Origin: Hymenoscyphus infarciens
Lineage: Eukaryota; Ascomycota; Leotiomycetes; Helotiales; Helotiaceae
Length of the DNA stretch: 64,000 nt
NCBI GenBank assembly: GCA_001414345.1
Contig: LLCB01000059.1
Location: 1 to 64,000 of the forward strand
Direction of reading: 5' to 3'
This document shows positions 48,801 through 59,555 of this stretch, piece after piece. The position numbers and the translations under genes were made by a program. Each line of letters begins with the position of its first letter. The first letter of the stretch is position 1. The notes beneath the pieces were generated by a model. The model worked only from the letters and a program-made list of their open reading frames with translations. It made no database searches and was not told where the DNA came from.

Positions 48801-48952
48801 TATCTAGGTAGTCTCTAATTACCTAGCTATTTAAAAATACTATTATAATATTCTAAATCGAGAGTAAATCGACTTCTAAATAAAGAGTAGTAATAAGCTT
48901 AAAAGAGATATTATTAAGGCTATTACTAGTAAAGAAGAGTTTTTCCTTTTTA

Positions 48953-49268
48953 TATAATAGTACGAAATATATACAACTATAGTAGAGATATATAAGAGTA
49001 TATATAGTAGAATAACGTATATAGATACTAGGTACTAATATAGAAGAAAAGGAAAAACTATCTCTCTTCTACTCTAAGAGTAGGCTACTATATATAAGAG
49101 GTTTAGATAGTATAAAAGAGTCCGAAACCGACTAATATTATACGTCGGCTAATATAAAAGCCCGAACCTACGTAACCTTCCTAAAATAGATAATATAAGA
49201 TAATAACTACTAAAACCCTATATGTAGTAGGTACTCCTAGCTATCTAGGATAACAGTATACTGTTATA
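48953..49268 (-). repeat. Element D right LTR (316 bp)
   Basis: Starts TATAATAGTACG, ends ATACTGTTATA. Followed by AGTAG. Confidence 0.87.
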
Positions 49269-49981
49269 AGTAGAGATTAATTAAGAGAGACTTAGACTCT
49301 AATTATTATCTAGTAGACGTTTATTAATTCGTTCTACTAAGTTCTTTAGCTATATAATCCTATTCTAGTTTACTTAGTCTTTAGACTTTATAGCTTATAG
49401 TATATCTTATCTCTTATCTATATTTAAAAAGTCTTCTTAGTCTCTCTAGCTTTAGAGAGCTATACTCTTACCTTTATTATTCTAAGACTTCTTATTCTTA
49501 GGTATATAGTTATAAGTTATAGACCTTTTAAAGAGTACTTGATTAACTTCTCTAATAGAAGGCTCTATACTAGGAAGTAGAGCTTAGAAGAGACCTAGGG
49601 TTACTCCTAGTTCTAATATTTTATTAATAATAAAGAAGAGTTAAAAGGCTAATTTAGAAGTCTTCTAGTAACTATAGTATATTAATTTTCTAAATTATAT
49701 ATAACTTTCTCTATATAAAGAGAGTTATTAGGATTCTTAAGAATACTTAGTATATTCTAATCTCTTTAATATATTAAAAATATGATTTTACTATCTATTT
49801 AATAAATACTAAACCTTAATATTACTAGTTATCTAGAAGGTCTTTGATTTCCTAGCTATTTAAGGTTATTATTATTCTAGTCTAAAACTAAGCTAAATTA
49901 TATTTAAAATAAAAGCAACGATATATATAAGTAAGATATTATAATAGGCTATCTCTAGTAAAGAAGAGTTTAGTCTTTGTA

Positions 49982-50390
49982 TATAATAGTTTAAAATATA
50001 TACTATAGTAAAAGAGGTATATAAGAGTGTATTTAATAGAATAATATCTATAAATACTAGGCTCTAAGTATAAAAGAAAAGAATAAACTATCTCTCTTCT
50101 ATTCTAAATAGAAGCATCTATATATAAGAGGTTAGATAATATAAAGGTCTAATAATAAGAATAACTAAGACCTTCTTAGTATAAGTAATCCTAAAATAAT
50201 AATAGCTAAAAGCTAAATATATAATATTTAAACCTTAATAGCTTCTATATATAAATATTAAATATTACTATCTTTAGTATATAGGTATTAGTTATATATA
50301 CTCTTAGCGTATAAGTAGTAGTAATATTAGTATATTAGTTAATTCAGAATAGCTAGCTATTATATAATTAGTCTGAAAAGCTAGTGTCTT
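49982..50390 (-). repeat. Element E LTR, B-type, reversed
   Basis: Matches the reverse complement of element B's LTR over most of its length; the left end is TATAATAG and the right end reads AGCTAGTGTCTTAAT. The right boundary is approximate. Confidence 0.55.
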
Positions 50391-50575
50391 AATCTAGATA
50401 AGAAGACTAAGGAAGAAAGAAAGAAGAAAGAAGAGAAGAATAAAGATATAGACTTTAGAATATTAACTTTATATTTTAATTATTTGTTTCTAGTTATAGT
50501 ATACTACTTAGAGTACTACTCTAAGTACTCTAAGTAACTACTCTACTCTACTTAACTGAAATTTAAGTACTACTC
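50391..50575. other. Spacer before element C
   Basis: AT-rich with a purine tract (GAAAGAAAGAAGAAAGAAGA) and TACTC/CTACTCTA words. It ends with the target-site copy TACTC (50571-50575). No gene. Confidence 0.6.
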
Positions 50576-50926
50576 TATAACGGCATACCGTTCTATATAG
50601 CCGATATTACGTAGTATATGCTATATATATTAGCTTTTAGTAGTTGTTATTTTATATTATCTAATTTAGAAAGGTTATGTCTGTCTAGACTTTCAGACGT
50701 ACTTCGTAGGGTTTAGGCTTTTATATTAGCTAACGTATGTCGTTATTCGGTTTCGTACCCCTTTTATATTATCTGAAACCTCTTATATATAGCAGCCTAC
50801 TCCTAGAGTTAGAAAAGGCCAGTTATTGTTTTCTTTTATATTAGAGCCTAGTATCTATATACGTTATTCTACTATATATACTCTTATATACCTCTACTAT
50901 AGTTATATATATTTCGTACTATTATA
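50576..50926 (+). repeat. Element C left LTR (351 bp), RIP-mutated
   Basis: Same length as the right LTR, with most differences G-to-A or C-to-T on this copy. Confidence 0.9.
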
Positions 50927-52499
50927 TAAAAATAATAACTCTTCTTTACTAGTAACAGCCTTAATAATATCTCCTTTAAGCTTATTACTACTCTTTATTT
51001 AGAAGTCGATTCGCTCTTAATTTAGAATATTATAATAGTATTCTTAAATAGCTAGGTAATTAGAGACTACTTAGATAGCTAGTAATACTAGAGTTTAGTA
51101 TCTATATAAATAGCTAGTAAAAATCGTATTTTAGTATACGTTAAGAGATTAGAATATACTAAGTATTCTTAAGAGTCCTAATAGCCTTAGATTTAGTAAA
51201 TAAGTCGACTTATAATAGTTATCTAGAAGGCTTCTAAATCTAATCTTACCCCCCCCCCTCTCTCTAAATCGGCATCTTTGAAATATTAAACCTAGTTCTA
51301 CTATAAGGCGTTGAACGCCTTTCTAGAGCTACCCCTCTTTCTGAAAACCGCCTGAATAGCACCTATATACTAAGATCTAGAAGATTCCAACGAAACAACG
51401 GTCGAAGAGACTAGTAGGACTTCTTAAATATAGACTAGATATGATCGGTTATATAAGCTTTAGAAGTAGAAAATTAAGAAATAAGGAATCAGCTAGCTAA
51501 GCTAGAAAGACAGATAAGTAACCTTATATTTCAAAGTTAATAACTTACTTTGCCTCTAAACCCTCTCTAATCCTACCCTTTTTCGAATATTCGTTTAAAC
51601 TAACCTTTGCTTTTATACCTCTTTTAGCTATAAGTAGCTACCTCTAATGCCTTCTAATATTCCTCTACCTAATATAGCTCTAAAGCTACTTTGAATACTC
51701 TCTAACGAAAAAGTAAGATAACTAAAAAGATCGAACCTTTAGATAATAGCATTTCACCTATATACCGATAATAGAAGATATTAGTATAAGATAGACTCTA
51801 TGTAAATACCAACTACTACGGTTTACCTCTAATATATAAAGCTCTTATTTAGAGTACGACAACTAGACTAGCTAGGAACTACTTAGAGCTTAGATATAAG
51901 TTAGAGTCGGTTTAGAATACTTTTTAAGATTAAGAAGAGATAGTTACCTTTTTAAATACCTACTTTTTAACCGGTTATAAGATAGAGGATACTTAGAACG
52001 CTTTTAGATCCTTATAAATAGACGCTAAAGAAACTTTTACTAAATTCAAAAGTCGCTTCTTAAGTATAGCTATACTTAGAGAAGTGTATAAATTAGACAG
52101 GTTCTTATATATATAGGAAAAGATTATACCTTAGCTTTGAAACTTAGCTGCTATAGAGAAGAGACGCTAGAATTATAACTTCGCTAAGATAGTGTCTAAT
52201 CTTTTAGCTATAGATAAGGAGATACGCTAAAATACTAAGTTATGTGATATTAGTATATTAGTCTAAAATACCTCCTCCTTATCTAATTTAGCCCTAAACT
52301 CCTTATAATATAACAGAGAATCGTCCTCTACTTCGGAAGTGGAATCGGAAGATGAAGAATCGGAATCGGAAGACGATTTCGAATAAGTCCTTAAGTACCC
52401 CGGTTCAGACCCGAATTGCTAAAGGGAACGAGGCGGCCTACGGGCCTGAGCAACACAGTTCCTACGACAGTACTGATAAATGTCGTACCTGAAACTGTA

Positions 52500-52870
52500 C
52501 CCCTTTTTTGAACTTCGGCATTAAGCTCATTTGACTAGCCGAAACCCCACCTGTTGTTGTCCTGGACTTCGGATAATAATTTCAACTTCGACAACTTCGG
52601 CATTAAGTTTATTTGACCAGCCGAAACCACCCCTTTTATTGTCCCCAGATACTCGGACAACAATTTCAACTTCGACAACTCGGCTACAACTTCGCTTTTG
52701 ACCAGCCGAAACTACTCCTTTTGTTGTCTCGAACTTAGACAACAATTTCAACTTCGACAACTCGGCAACAACTTCGCCTTTGACCAGCCGAAACCCTACC
52801 CCTTTTTGTTATCCTGAACATCGGATAGCATTTTCAAATTCGGCAACAACTCTTTTGACCAGCCGAAACC
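52500..52870 (+). repeat. 82-bp tandem array inside element C
   Basis: The phrase CCGAAACC recurs at 52540, 52621, 52706, 52788 and 52863. Each unit also holds a GTTGTC...GACAAC inverted pair and CAACTTCGACAACTTCGG-like words. Decayed counterparts occur in elements A (about 3590-3720) and D (about 46480-46930). Confidence 0.88.
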
Positions 52871-52914
52871 CCACCGACTCCGGCAAGGAGTCTTTCTTAC
52901 TTTTATTACTTTCT

Positions 52915-53480
52915 TTTCACTTCTGGCAGGGCCAGAAGTTCTTTTTCATCTGAATTCGACTCGGATACGAATCGGTACGCTTTCGAAAGGATAGTGACCT
53001 CTTAGCTGAGTTATCACTGTCTACGACATTATCGACTTTTCGTTTCCGACTTCACTCTGAGTCTCCGCCGACCTGAGTTTGGACGAACTTACTTTCTTTT
53101 ACATCTGGCAGGCCAGATGTTTTATTTGAATTTTTCGAATCGGATATGAATCGGTACGCTTTCGAAAGGATAGTGACCTCTTAGCTGAGTTATCACTGTC
53201 TACGACATTATCAACTTTCCGACTTCACTCTGAGTCCCCGCCGACTTCAGTTCGGACGAACCTACACTCTTTTAATAAATTCGAATCGGAAAATTCGAAT
53301 CGGATGCGAATCGGTACGCTCTCGAAGTGAGCTCTTAACTGAGTTTTCACTGTCACCTACAACGTTACCTCTCGATGTTCGCCTCCGACTCTGCTTTGAA
53401 CTTTTTCTGATTTTACTTTGAATTTTTGAACTTTTGAACTTTTTGAACTTTTGAACTTTGAACTTTGAACTTTCTCCGAC
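52915..53480 (+). repeat. Three long tandem modules inside element C
   Basis: Shared core GAATCGGTACGCT, then TCGAAAGGATAGTGACCTC and GAGTTATCACTGTC, in three successive modules beginning about 52915, 53101 and 53273. The first two carry hairpins CTTCTGGCAGGGCCAGAAG and CATCTGGCAGGCCAGATG. The third is followed by a GAACTTT-rich tract. Confidence 0.85.
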
Positions 53481-53781
53481 CTGCTAGACGGATCGGACTA
53501 CACTCTTTTAGCGAACGCGAATGCTTGCTTTGATATAGAAGGATTGGAAACGAAGTCTCTTTGCAAGCACTTACGGTCACGATTCGGAACCTATCTCGAC
53601 ATCTCACTTACGACAATTTCGATAAACAAAGCATCTACGAACCCGGGTCAGCTACGATTTAGACCCTTCGCTTACGACAAAATCAAATACGACAAATGTT
53701 ACAACACTTACACCATCCCGATTCGACCCTGAACGACAAGAGATAGAAGACTCGGGACGAGTCTTTTTCAAGGGAGGGGGA

Positions 53782-54132
53782 TGTAACGGTATGCCGTCTT
53801 GTATAGCCGATATTACGTGGCATATGCCGTACATATTAGCTTTCGGTAGTTATTGTTTTACATTATCTAATTTAAGAAGGTTACGTCCGTCCAGACTTTC
53901 AGACGTACTTCGTAGGGTTCAGGCTTTTATATTAGCTAACGTATGTCGTTGTTCGGTTTCGTACCCCTTTTGTATCGTCCGAAACCTCTTATATATAGCA
54001 GCCTACTCCTAGAGTCAGAAAAGGCCAGTTATTGTTTTCTTCCGTATCAGAGCCTAGTATCTACATACGTCATTCTACCATACGCACTCCCATATGCCTC
54101 TACTGTAGTTGTGTGTATTTCGTGCCGTTACA
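53782..54132 (+). repeat. Element C right LTR (351 bp), largely unmutated
   Basis: Retains TG...CA termini and many CA/TG dinucleotides that the left copy has lost. Best available reference for the ancestral LTR of this family. Confidence 0.9.
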
Positions 54133-57100
54133 TACTCTACTTAACTCTACTTATACTACTTAGAGTACTACTTAAGTACCTGAGTATTCCTTGCTTATAC
54201 TACGAGTTTTATATATTACTTATATAATTATAGACTTACTCTATAATATTTAAGAAATAATAGAAAATAAAATTCAAAGAATAAACTTAAGTCCTATGAC
54301 ATTTATTTATTACTATTAAGCCCTAGCGTCAGGACCCTAATATTGATCGGTTTTCGCCACTTTTTTGACTGTGATATTATCGATAATATCGGACAATATA
54401 CATCGCGATATTTACGATAAATATCGCATCGCCGCCCAAGTCTGGTAGCGAGGCGTCTACGAGTTCTAAGATAAGTTGGAATATCTGGTGGTGTTGTCAC
54501 TTGATTTGGGGTGATTGGTGGAGTTGTGTTGATGTTATTGTCGAATTTTACTCTACCCTCGTTTTGAAAGATATAGTTTTGTGTTCTGGGAATAATGAAG
54601 TTCTGTCAAGTAGGGTTGTGTGACTTGTTTTGGTTTGTGGGTGCAGGAATGGGTTTGTGAAGGTAGAGTTGGGATGATGTGGTTGAGGCTGGGTAAGGCG
54701 AATAAGTGGTTAGGAAGGCATTAGAGGGAATACAGGCGATTTTACTGTTTTATAAGGATGTTTATGTAAGAGAAGGGGAAGAAATAAAATCTTCATATGA
54801 CTTGAAAATTGGTTAATTAGGATAGGAGCCGTGCGGAAGTTCCGGGTTGGTAAATTTGTTCTGGTAGTTGAGGGATTTTCGATGTCTAGATACTTATCTG
54901 GTGACTCATTAATTTTCAAGTGCCGAGGAGTTGAGTTGGGTGTTTAGGTGGATCAATGGTTTTAGAGGTGTGCTAGGGTTTTATTAAATAGGAAGGCAAT
55001 ACAAATTCTTCCCAATGTAAAACCAAACAAGTAGAAGGAGGATGGTCGGGTTCGGTGCGTTGTGCCAGGCGAAACAACAATTGTCTATTTCAATTGAGGC
55101 AAGTGCGGCTACTTTTAAGTGCTAAGTCAATTAAGGATATATTATAAATGCTTATACTGAATATGATTTCAGGCGGGAAGTTAGAGGGTTAATGCTGTCG
55201 AATTATTCTTTAGTGTCGAAAGAGGGATTGACGTTGTAGGTTTTGGATATAGCCGAGGTATGGGTGAGAGGTGTTTTGAATAAGGTTTTTTTTTGGGAAA
55301 AGAAAGTTTTTAGCTCTCTTGCAAGGACAAGTTCAAGTGATTGTCGTGTTTTAAGGAGCAAGGAGGGCATTGGACGGGTGAGGCGTTTATCTGAAATTCT
55401 GGGAGCTGGGAAGAGCCTCGAATAACTTCGTAGAGCTTTGATAGAAATTTGAAAAGGAGTTTTGGGGTGGATTGGATTTGATTAGGTCGAGTTTAAGTAA
55501 GCAGATAGGTAAGTAAGTAGGCAGGTAACTTGGTAGCTTGGAAAGTATGACTCCAAGTGTAAAGTGGTTAATAAATAGAAAGTAATAAGGACTCTTTTCC
55601 AGTACAGGAGTAACAAAGGCGAGGAAGGTCTTATCTGTCAGGCGTCGGGCACTTAGTAATGGACTAAATTAGGTTTCTCGAGGAAATAAAGCCACGTCCC
55701 CACCCATTTCTTGTGTACACTGCGTATGCTGTCTTCTCAAAATAATTCAGATGAACGTTATAATTTACTACACTTAGTCACCGTTTAATTTGTATATATC
55801 TGTGGTAGGTGGTGTTTTACCAGCGGAGATTCTTTTGTTGTCGAAATGGGAGTTTAAGGAGAGAGGGATTAGAAGTCAATTGCAGCAAGAGGGAGGTTTC
55901 TGTAACTCTTCTCAGCGATATTTTTTACAAGTGAAGGCTTAGGTTAACTATGTAATTAGCTTTCTTCTTGTTATACTAAGCGGAGTTACCCCCAGAAGTG
56001 AAGGTGAGGGAACTAACTTGATTAAAAGGAGTACATGGAGAGAAGAAAAAATATATGGGTAGTTTAATGAGATAGCAGAGACGGGATTTAAAAACCAAGG
56101 GTAATCGGTAATGAACACAAAGAGAGAGATGTGTCATGTCTACCCTTGAGATATACATGCACTGCTTAGGTTTGTGGTGTATCTTCTATCTTTGAAATGT
56201 TCGAATTTTTATGAGTTTATTCGACTGGAATTTTATTATATTTAACAATAGTTTATAGTAAACTGGGGTTTGAATTGAGTTTGTGGTAGTTTGGTTTGTG
56301 AAGGCACCTCCAGCAGTGCACAATGTCATATCAAAGATGTGCATGCAGTTGGGAGCGATACATATCGTTAGGGGCCATTGCGTTCCAGTCACTCAGGCTC
56401 CCTCATTGTAAAGTTTTGTGGGTGTTTGCTGTTGGGTTTGTTTTTTTATTATAAAGAGAAATGGCAAGAGATTAGGAGAGAAAACATGGTTACGTAGGCT
56501 CTCACACTTGGCTCTTCGATTGAGTATCGCCGTTGTTAGAGCCCTGACGTAGGAATGTTTCGAGCGCAGGGTAAACAAGGAAGCGGCTACGGATTTCTAT
56601 TGATCCACGTGTACTACTCACTGCTGAGAATTGAGAGCACGCAAAACAACCTTTCGATATGCAATACAATCATGGGGAAAAGCACTTTTTCCGAAGGTAA
56701 ATTTCTGAAGCGTTTGCTTAAGCGTCTCGCAATAATTGTGTAATGAAGTGGAGTATATACTTTATCATACGTGACAAAAAAGACTTGGCAGAAGATAAAC
56801 TTGACAATGTAAAACCCGCTTCACTCACCGTTTCTAGAACTATTAGAGAAGCTTCTTATGATCCCGGATTCACCGTTGTCTTCGTTTTGGAATTTTGAAA
56901 CATTTCTGCCATCGTTCTTTGAGCTAACAAGAGCTTTTTGAAAGTATTGCTTCATTCATTAAGTAAAACAAGAACTATAGTAACGCGGTAACACCGGGGT
57001 TGTGATGAAGGGAAGCTAGAGAACGGAATTTTGCCAATCCCCCATTTTCGCAAAACCTCACTCCAAGGCCGGATCGACAAATTCTGGAGATCAAAGTGCC

Positions 57101-57780
57101 AACAAAACTCTGGCGATAAAAACAAGTCAGTGATTCCCGACGAACCCCGATCCTCCCTTCTCCATTCTCAAAGCATCGATCCCCCTTTTAATATCGTCCA
57201 CTTTGGCACGAGTTTTGTCGTTCTCCACAGGATGAACCTTATTACAACTATTTCTGGTGAATTTTTTTCAATCCTTAACCTTGTCTATATTTTCTATATC
57301 ACCGGTAGTCCAAATTTGACATGGGTTTACTCCCCGACCTTCAAGGAAAATCCTGAGAGCTCGGCCCATAAAAGAATACAGGGGCAGCCTGTAGTAGCTT
57401 ACAAGGGTATCGTATTGAAAACGTGATAAGCGAGACCGCGGAACAGGGGAAAGAAACTTCCTGGGAAACTTTAAAACGCCACACAAAGCTAGCGACACGT
57501 GGGATAGCTGTACAAAATCAGTTCATGAATCACATTATTGCATAATAAAGTGTTTCTTGAAAGTATGAGTGACTTCTTTTCCCATCCCACTTTACTCTAC
57601 AAGTCTAGGACGCGTAGTTTATATTGAGAAGATTTTGCAACTGCATGTGCTTGCCGCTTCATTCAGTCACTGAGAATATGTCTCGATATTTTGTCATACA
57701 TTGGAAACTCACCGATTCGGTTGTTTTTGGTCAATAAACTTTGACCCGGGCTTGTTAGCCTTGAATCTCCTACTCGTATC
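54133..57780. other. Long non-coding stretch, no gene recognised
   Basis: Starts with AT-rich flank, including a repeat fragment (54325-54455) related to 35055-35210. From about 54460 composition is near normal but no frame above 131 codons occurs, and none shows a domain or an intron-joined extension I could defend. The 131-codon frame at 57031-57426 is unsupported. Confidence 0.45.
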
Positions 57781-57783
57781 AGA

Positions 57784-58724
57784 CAATAACTAAACCTTTT
57801 ACTATTCCATATCTAACTTTTGTTATTCCACATCTATCTGTCATAGCTCGGCTCACCCGTCTACTCTTAGATAGAATACAATGAACATCTATAAGTATAG
57901 CATAATACAACGGCGTTATATAAGTTATAAGAAGTAGTAGTTATATTACTAGAATAGTAGTCTTTCTATTAGTAGATATTTAGTAAATAATTGAAAGTAT
58001 ATCTTAAGTAATAATAATTAGTAAATTAAGCTTATAATATAGCTATAAATTAAGTAACTTTATCTAATTCTTTAAAGTATTCTAATCGACTACTACTATT
58101 CACTAAAACAGGCTTATAAAGTAAGAAGTAGATAGCTTTACTTCTCTTATTAATTTCTTAGTAAATTAGTATACGAAAATATATAGACTAACGTAACTAC
58201 TACTATTTCTAATAGAACTACTCTCTTTCTAGTATTTATTTATTTAATACTGATTTTAGTACTAAATAAGTAAATACTAAAAATAAAGAGATAACTCTAT
58301 TAAAAAGGTCTAAAAATAGTAGTACTTATATTACGATTTCTTAAAATAAGAGTATTTAAATTAATTACTATTAGTACTTATTAAAAGCTTTAAAAAAACT
58401 ATATATATAATAAATACTTATCTACTATATATTTTCTAGAACTTCTATAAAGATTAGATATAGTATATAGTATAGTAAGTACTAAACGTAGAATAGTAAA
58501 AGGTTTTATAAATTTAAGAATTTAATCTTTATAAATAGCTATAATTTTATAACTTTTAGCACCGACGACGAGGTTAAGCGACGACGACGATCTATATACC
58601 TAAGAGACTATGATTAGATAGTATAAGTTCATCGTACTCTTAGTGTGGACGGGTGGGTTCACTTTACTAGGAATTAGATATGGAATAACAAATATTGGAT
58701 GTGGAATAGTAAAAGGTATAACTA
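57784..58724. mobile_element. AT-rich element with terminal inverted repeats
   Basis: Both ends carry the same 55-60 bp module in inverted form: ACCTTTTACTATTCCAYATC, then TTTGTTATTCCAYATCTA, read forward from about 57795 and in reverse to about 58720. The interior of about 0.85 kb is strongly AT-rich and contains a long imperfect palindrome centred at about 58255. No coding frame. Probably a non-autonomous DNA transposon or foldback element; no clear target-site duplication. Confidence 0.65.
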
Positions 58725-58785
58725 ATCGTCATAGGTTATTGGTATAATCTCTTTGGTCATGCGAGTCATCCCCGAACATTGAATT

Positions 58786-58986
58786 CAATCGTCGGAGTCC
58801 CCGTCCACCTATCACTATCCCACCCACGGGAGGACCGGTCTTTTTAATCAGTAAACCTAAAAATTCGGGCAACAACACGTTTTGTATGTGAATCTGATTA
58901 AAAAGGGAGACTAATTAAAAAGACCGATCCTCCCGTGGGTAGGATGGTGGTGGCGGGCGGGTGGATTGGGGGCTCTGACGATTAGG
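58786..58986. mobile_element. Small inverted-repeat element (about 200 bp)
   Basis: Outer arms AATCGTCGGAGTCCCC and reversed AATCGTCAGAGCCCCC; inner arms CCCACGGGAGGACCGGTCTT and reversed CCCACGGGAGGATCGGTCTT, each followed by TTTAAT. The spacer is about 75 bp. Non-coding, with the shape of a MITE; no target-site duplication resolved. Confidence 0.6.
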
Positions 58987-59555
58987 TTAATGGATTGAAG
59001 ATATTACTAGCGAGAACAATGCCGCTGAAACGCCGAAGACTTCAATGATGGTATAAGGGTCGCAAATAGCGTACTTCTTTCCACCTTTTCGTCTCCAATT
59101 AATTTCCAAATTAATTCTGCTTGATATTGCATAGTTGCATCAAGTTATTCTTCACAAATCTTGATTAAGTGAGGTGTGGTGTTGAAAGATCGGTGTTGAG
59201 CTGATGGCGAGCACGGACCAGTAGCTAAGCGAGGGCTCTTAAGACATCGGAAGTTTAACATATAATTATCCTGTAAGCTAAATATATATGTTACGAAACT
59301 CATTCCATGCGTAGATGTAGACATATACATCAAATCATCAAGTATAGACATTAAACCATCTCTCCATCATCCACCAATCAATATCGACCACGCTTTGACA
59401 AAAGAAAAGAAAGTAGGCCTTTGGAAAGGACACTACAGAACTAATCGAACCCCGCCTGAGAAGAATTAAAAGAGATCCCGGTTGGGAATGTCGTTGTTGC
59501 TGTTTTTTCGAATCATTATCTATTAACAAAGTGGTGTTTTGTTGCTATATTGTGC
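58987..59555. other. 3' flank of laccase gene, no gene seen
   Basis: Only short frames. It probably includes the laccase 3' untranslated region. Confidence 0.5.

Larger units (their letters stand above)
45564..49268 (-). mobile_element. Element D: non-autonomous LTR retrotransposon, nested in E
   Basis: 3705 bp with two 316-bp LTRs (45564-45879 and 48953-49268) and AGTAG on both flanks (45559-45563, 49269-49273). Orientation is minus: the polypurine tract (reversed, CCTTCTCTC) lies just inside the left LTR, and a gag fragment at about 47210-47340 reads on the minus strand. At 46480-46930 there is a decayed tandem array (TTTTAGCTAGTTAAA, repeated) matching the array in element C. No pol domain seen. 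Strongly AT-mutated throughout. Confidence 0.85.
44940..50390 (-). mobile_element. Element E: truncated LTR element hosting element D
   Basis: Minus-oriented. Its 5' LTR is at 49982-50390 (B-type), internal sequence is at 49269-49981, and a gag remnant lies on the other side of element D (about 45050-45150, minus strand: FRSYFLSIAIFREILELERF). I find no 3' LTR on the left, where unique sequence resumes at about 44940, so the element is truncated or too decayed. Element D sits inside it with its own target-site duplication. Confidence 0.6.
50576..54132 (+). mobile_element. Element C: gag-only LTR retrotransposon, partly un-mutated
   Basis: 3557 bp with 351-bp LTRs at 50576-50926 and 53782-54132 and exact TACTC duplications (50571-50575, 54133-54137). 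The right LTR keeps its original ends, TGTAACGG...CCGTTACA; the left has TATAACGG...ACTATTATA. A polypurine tract (AAGGGAGGGGGA) precedes the right LTR. A gag-like frame is visible around 52021-52110 (ETFTKFKSRFLSIAILREV). Beyond it are an array of about 82-bp units (52500-52870) and three units of about 175-205 bp (52915-53480). No pol region is present between the LTRs. Confidence 0.9.

Noticed and set aside
52527..52760. Minus-strand 77-codon frame in element C
   Set aside because: It reads through the 82-bp tandem array and is a repeat artefact.
57031..57426. 131-codon plus frame as a gene
   Set aside because: No recognisable domain, no supporting introns, overlapping open frame on the other strand, and it lies in a gene-free stretch.
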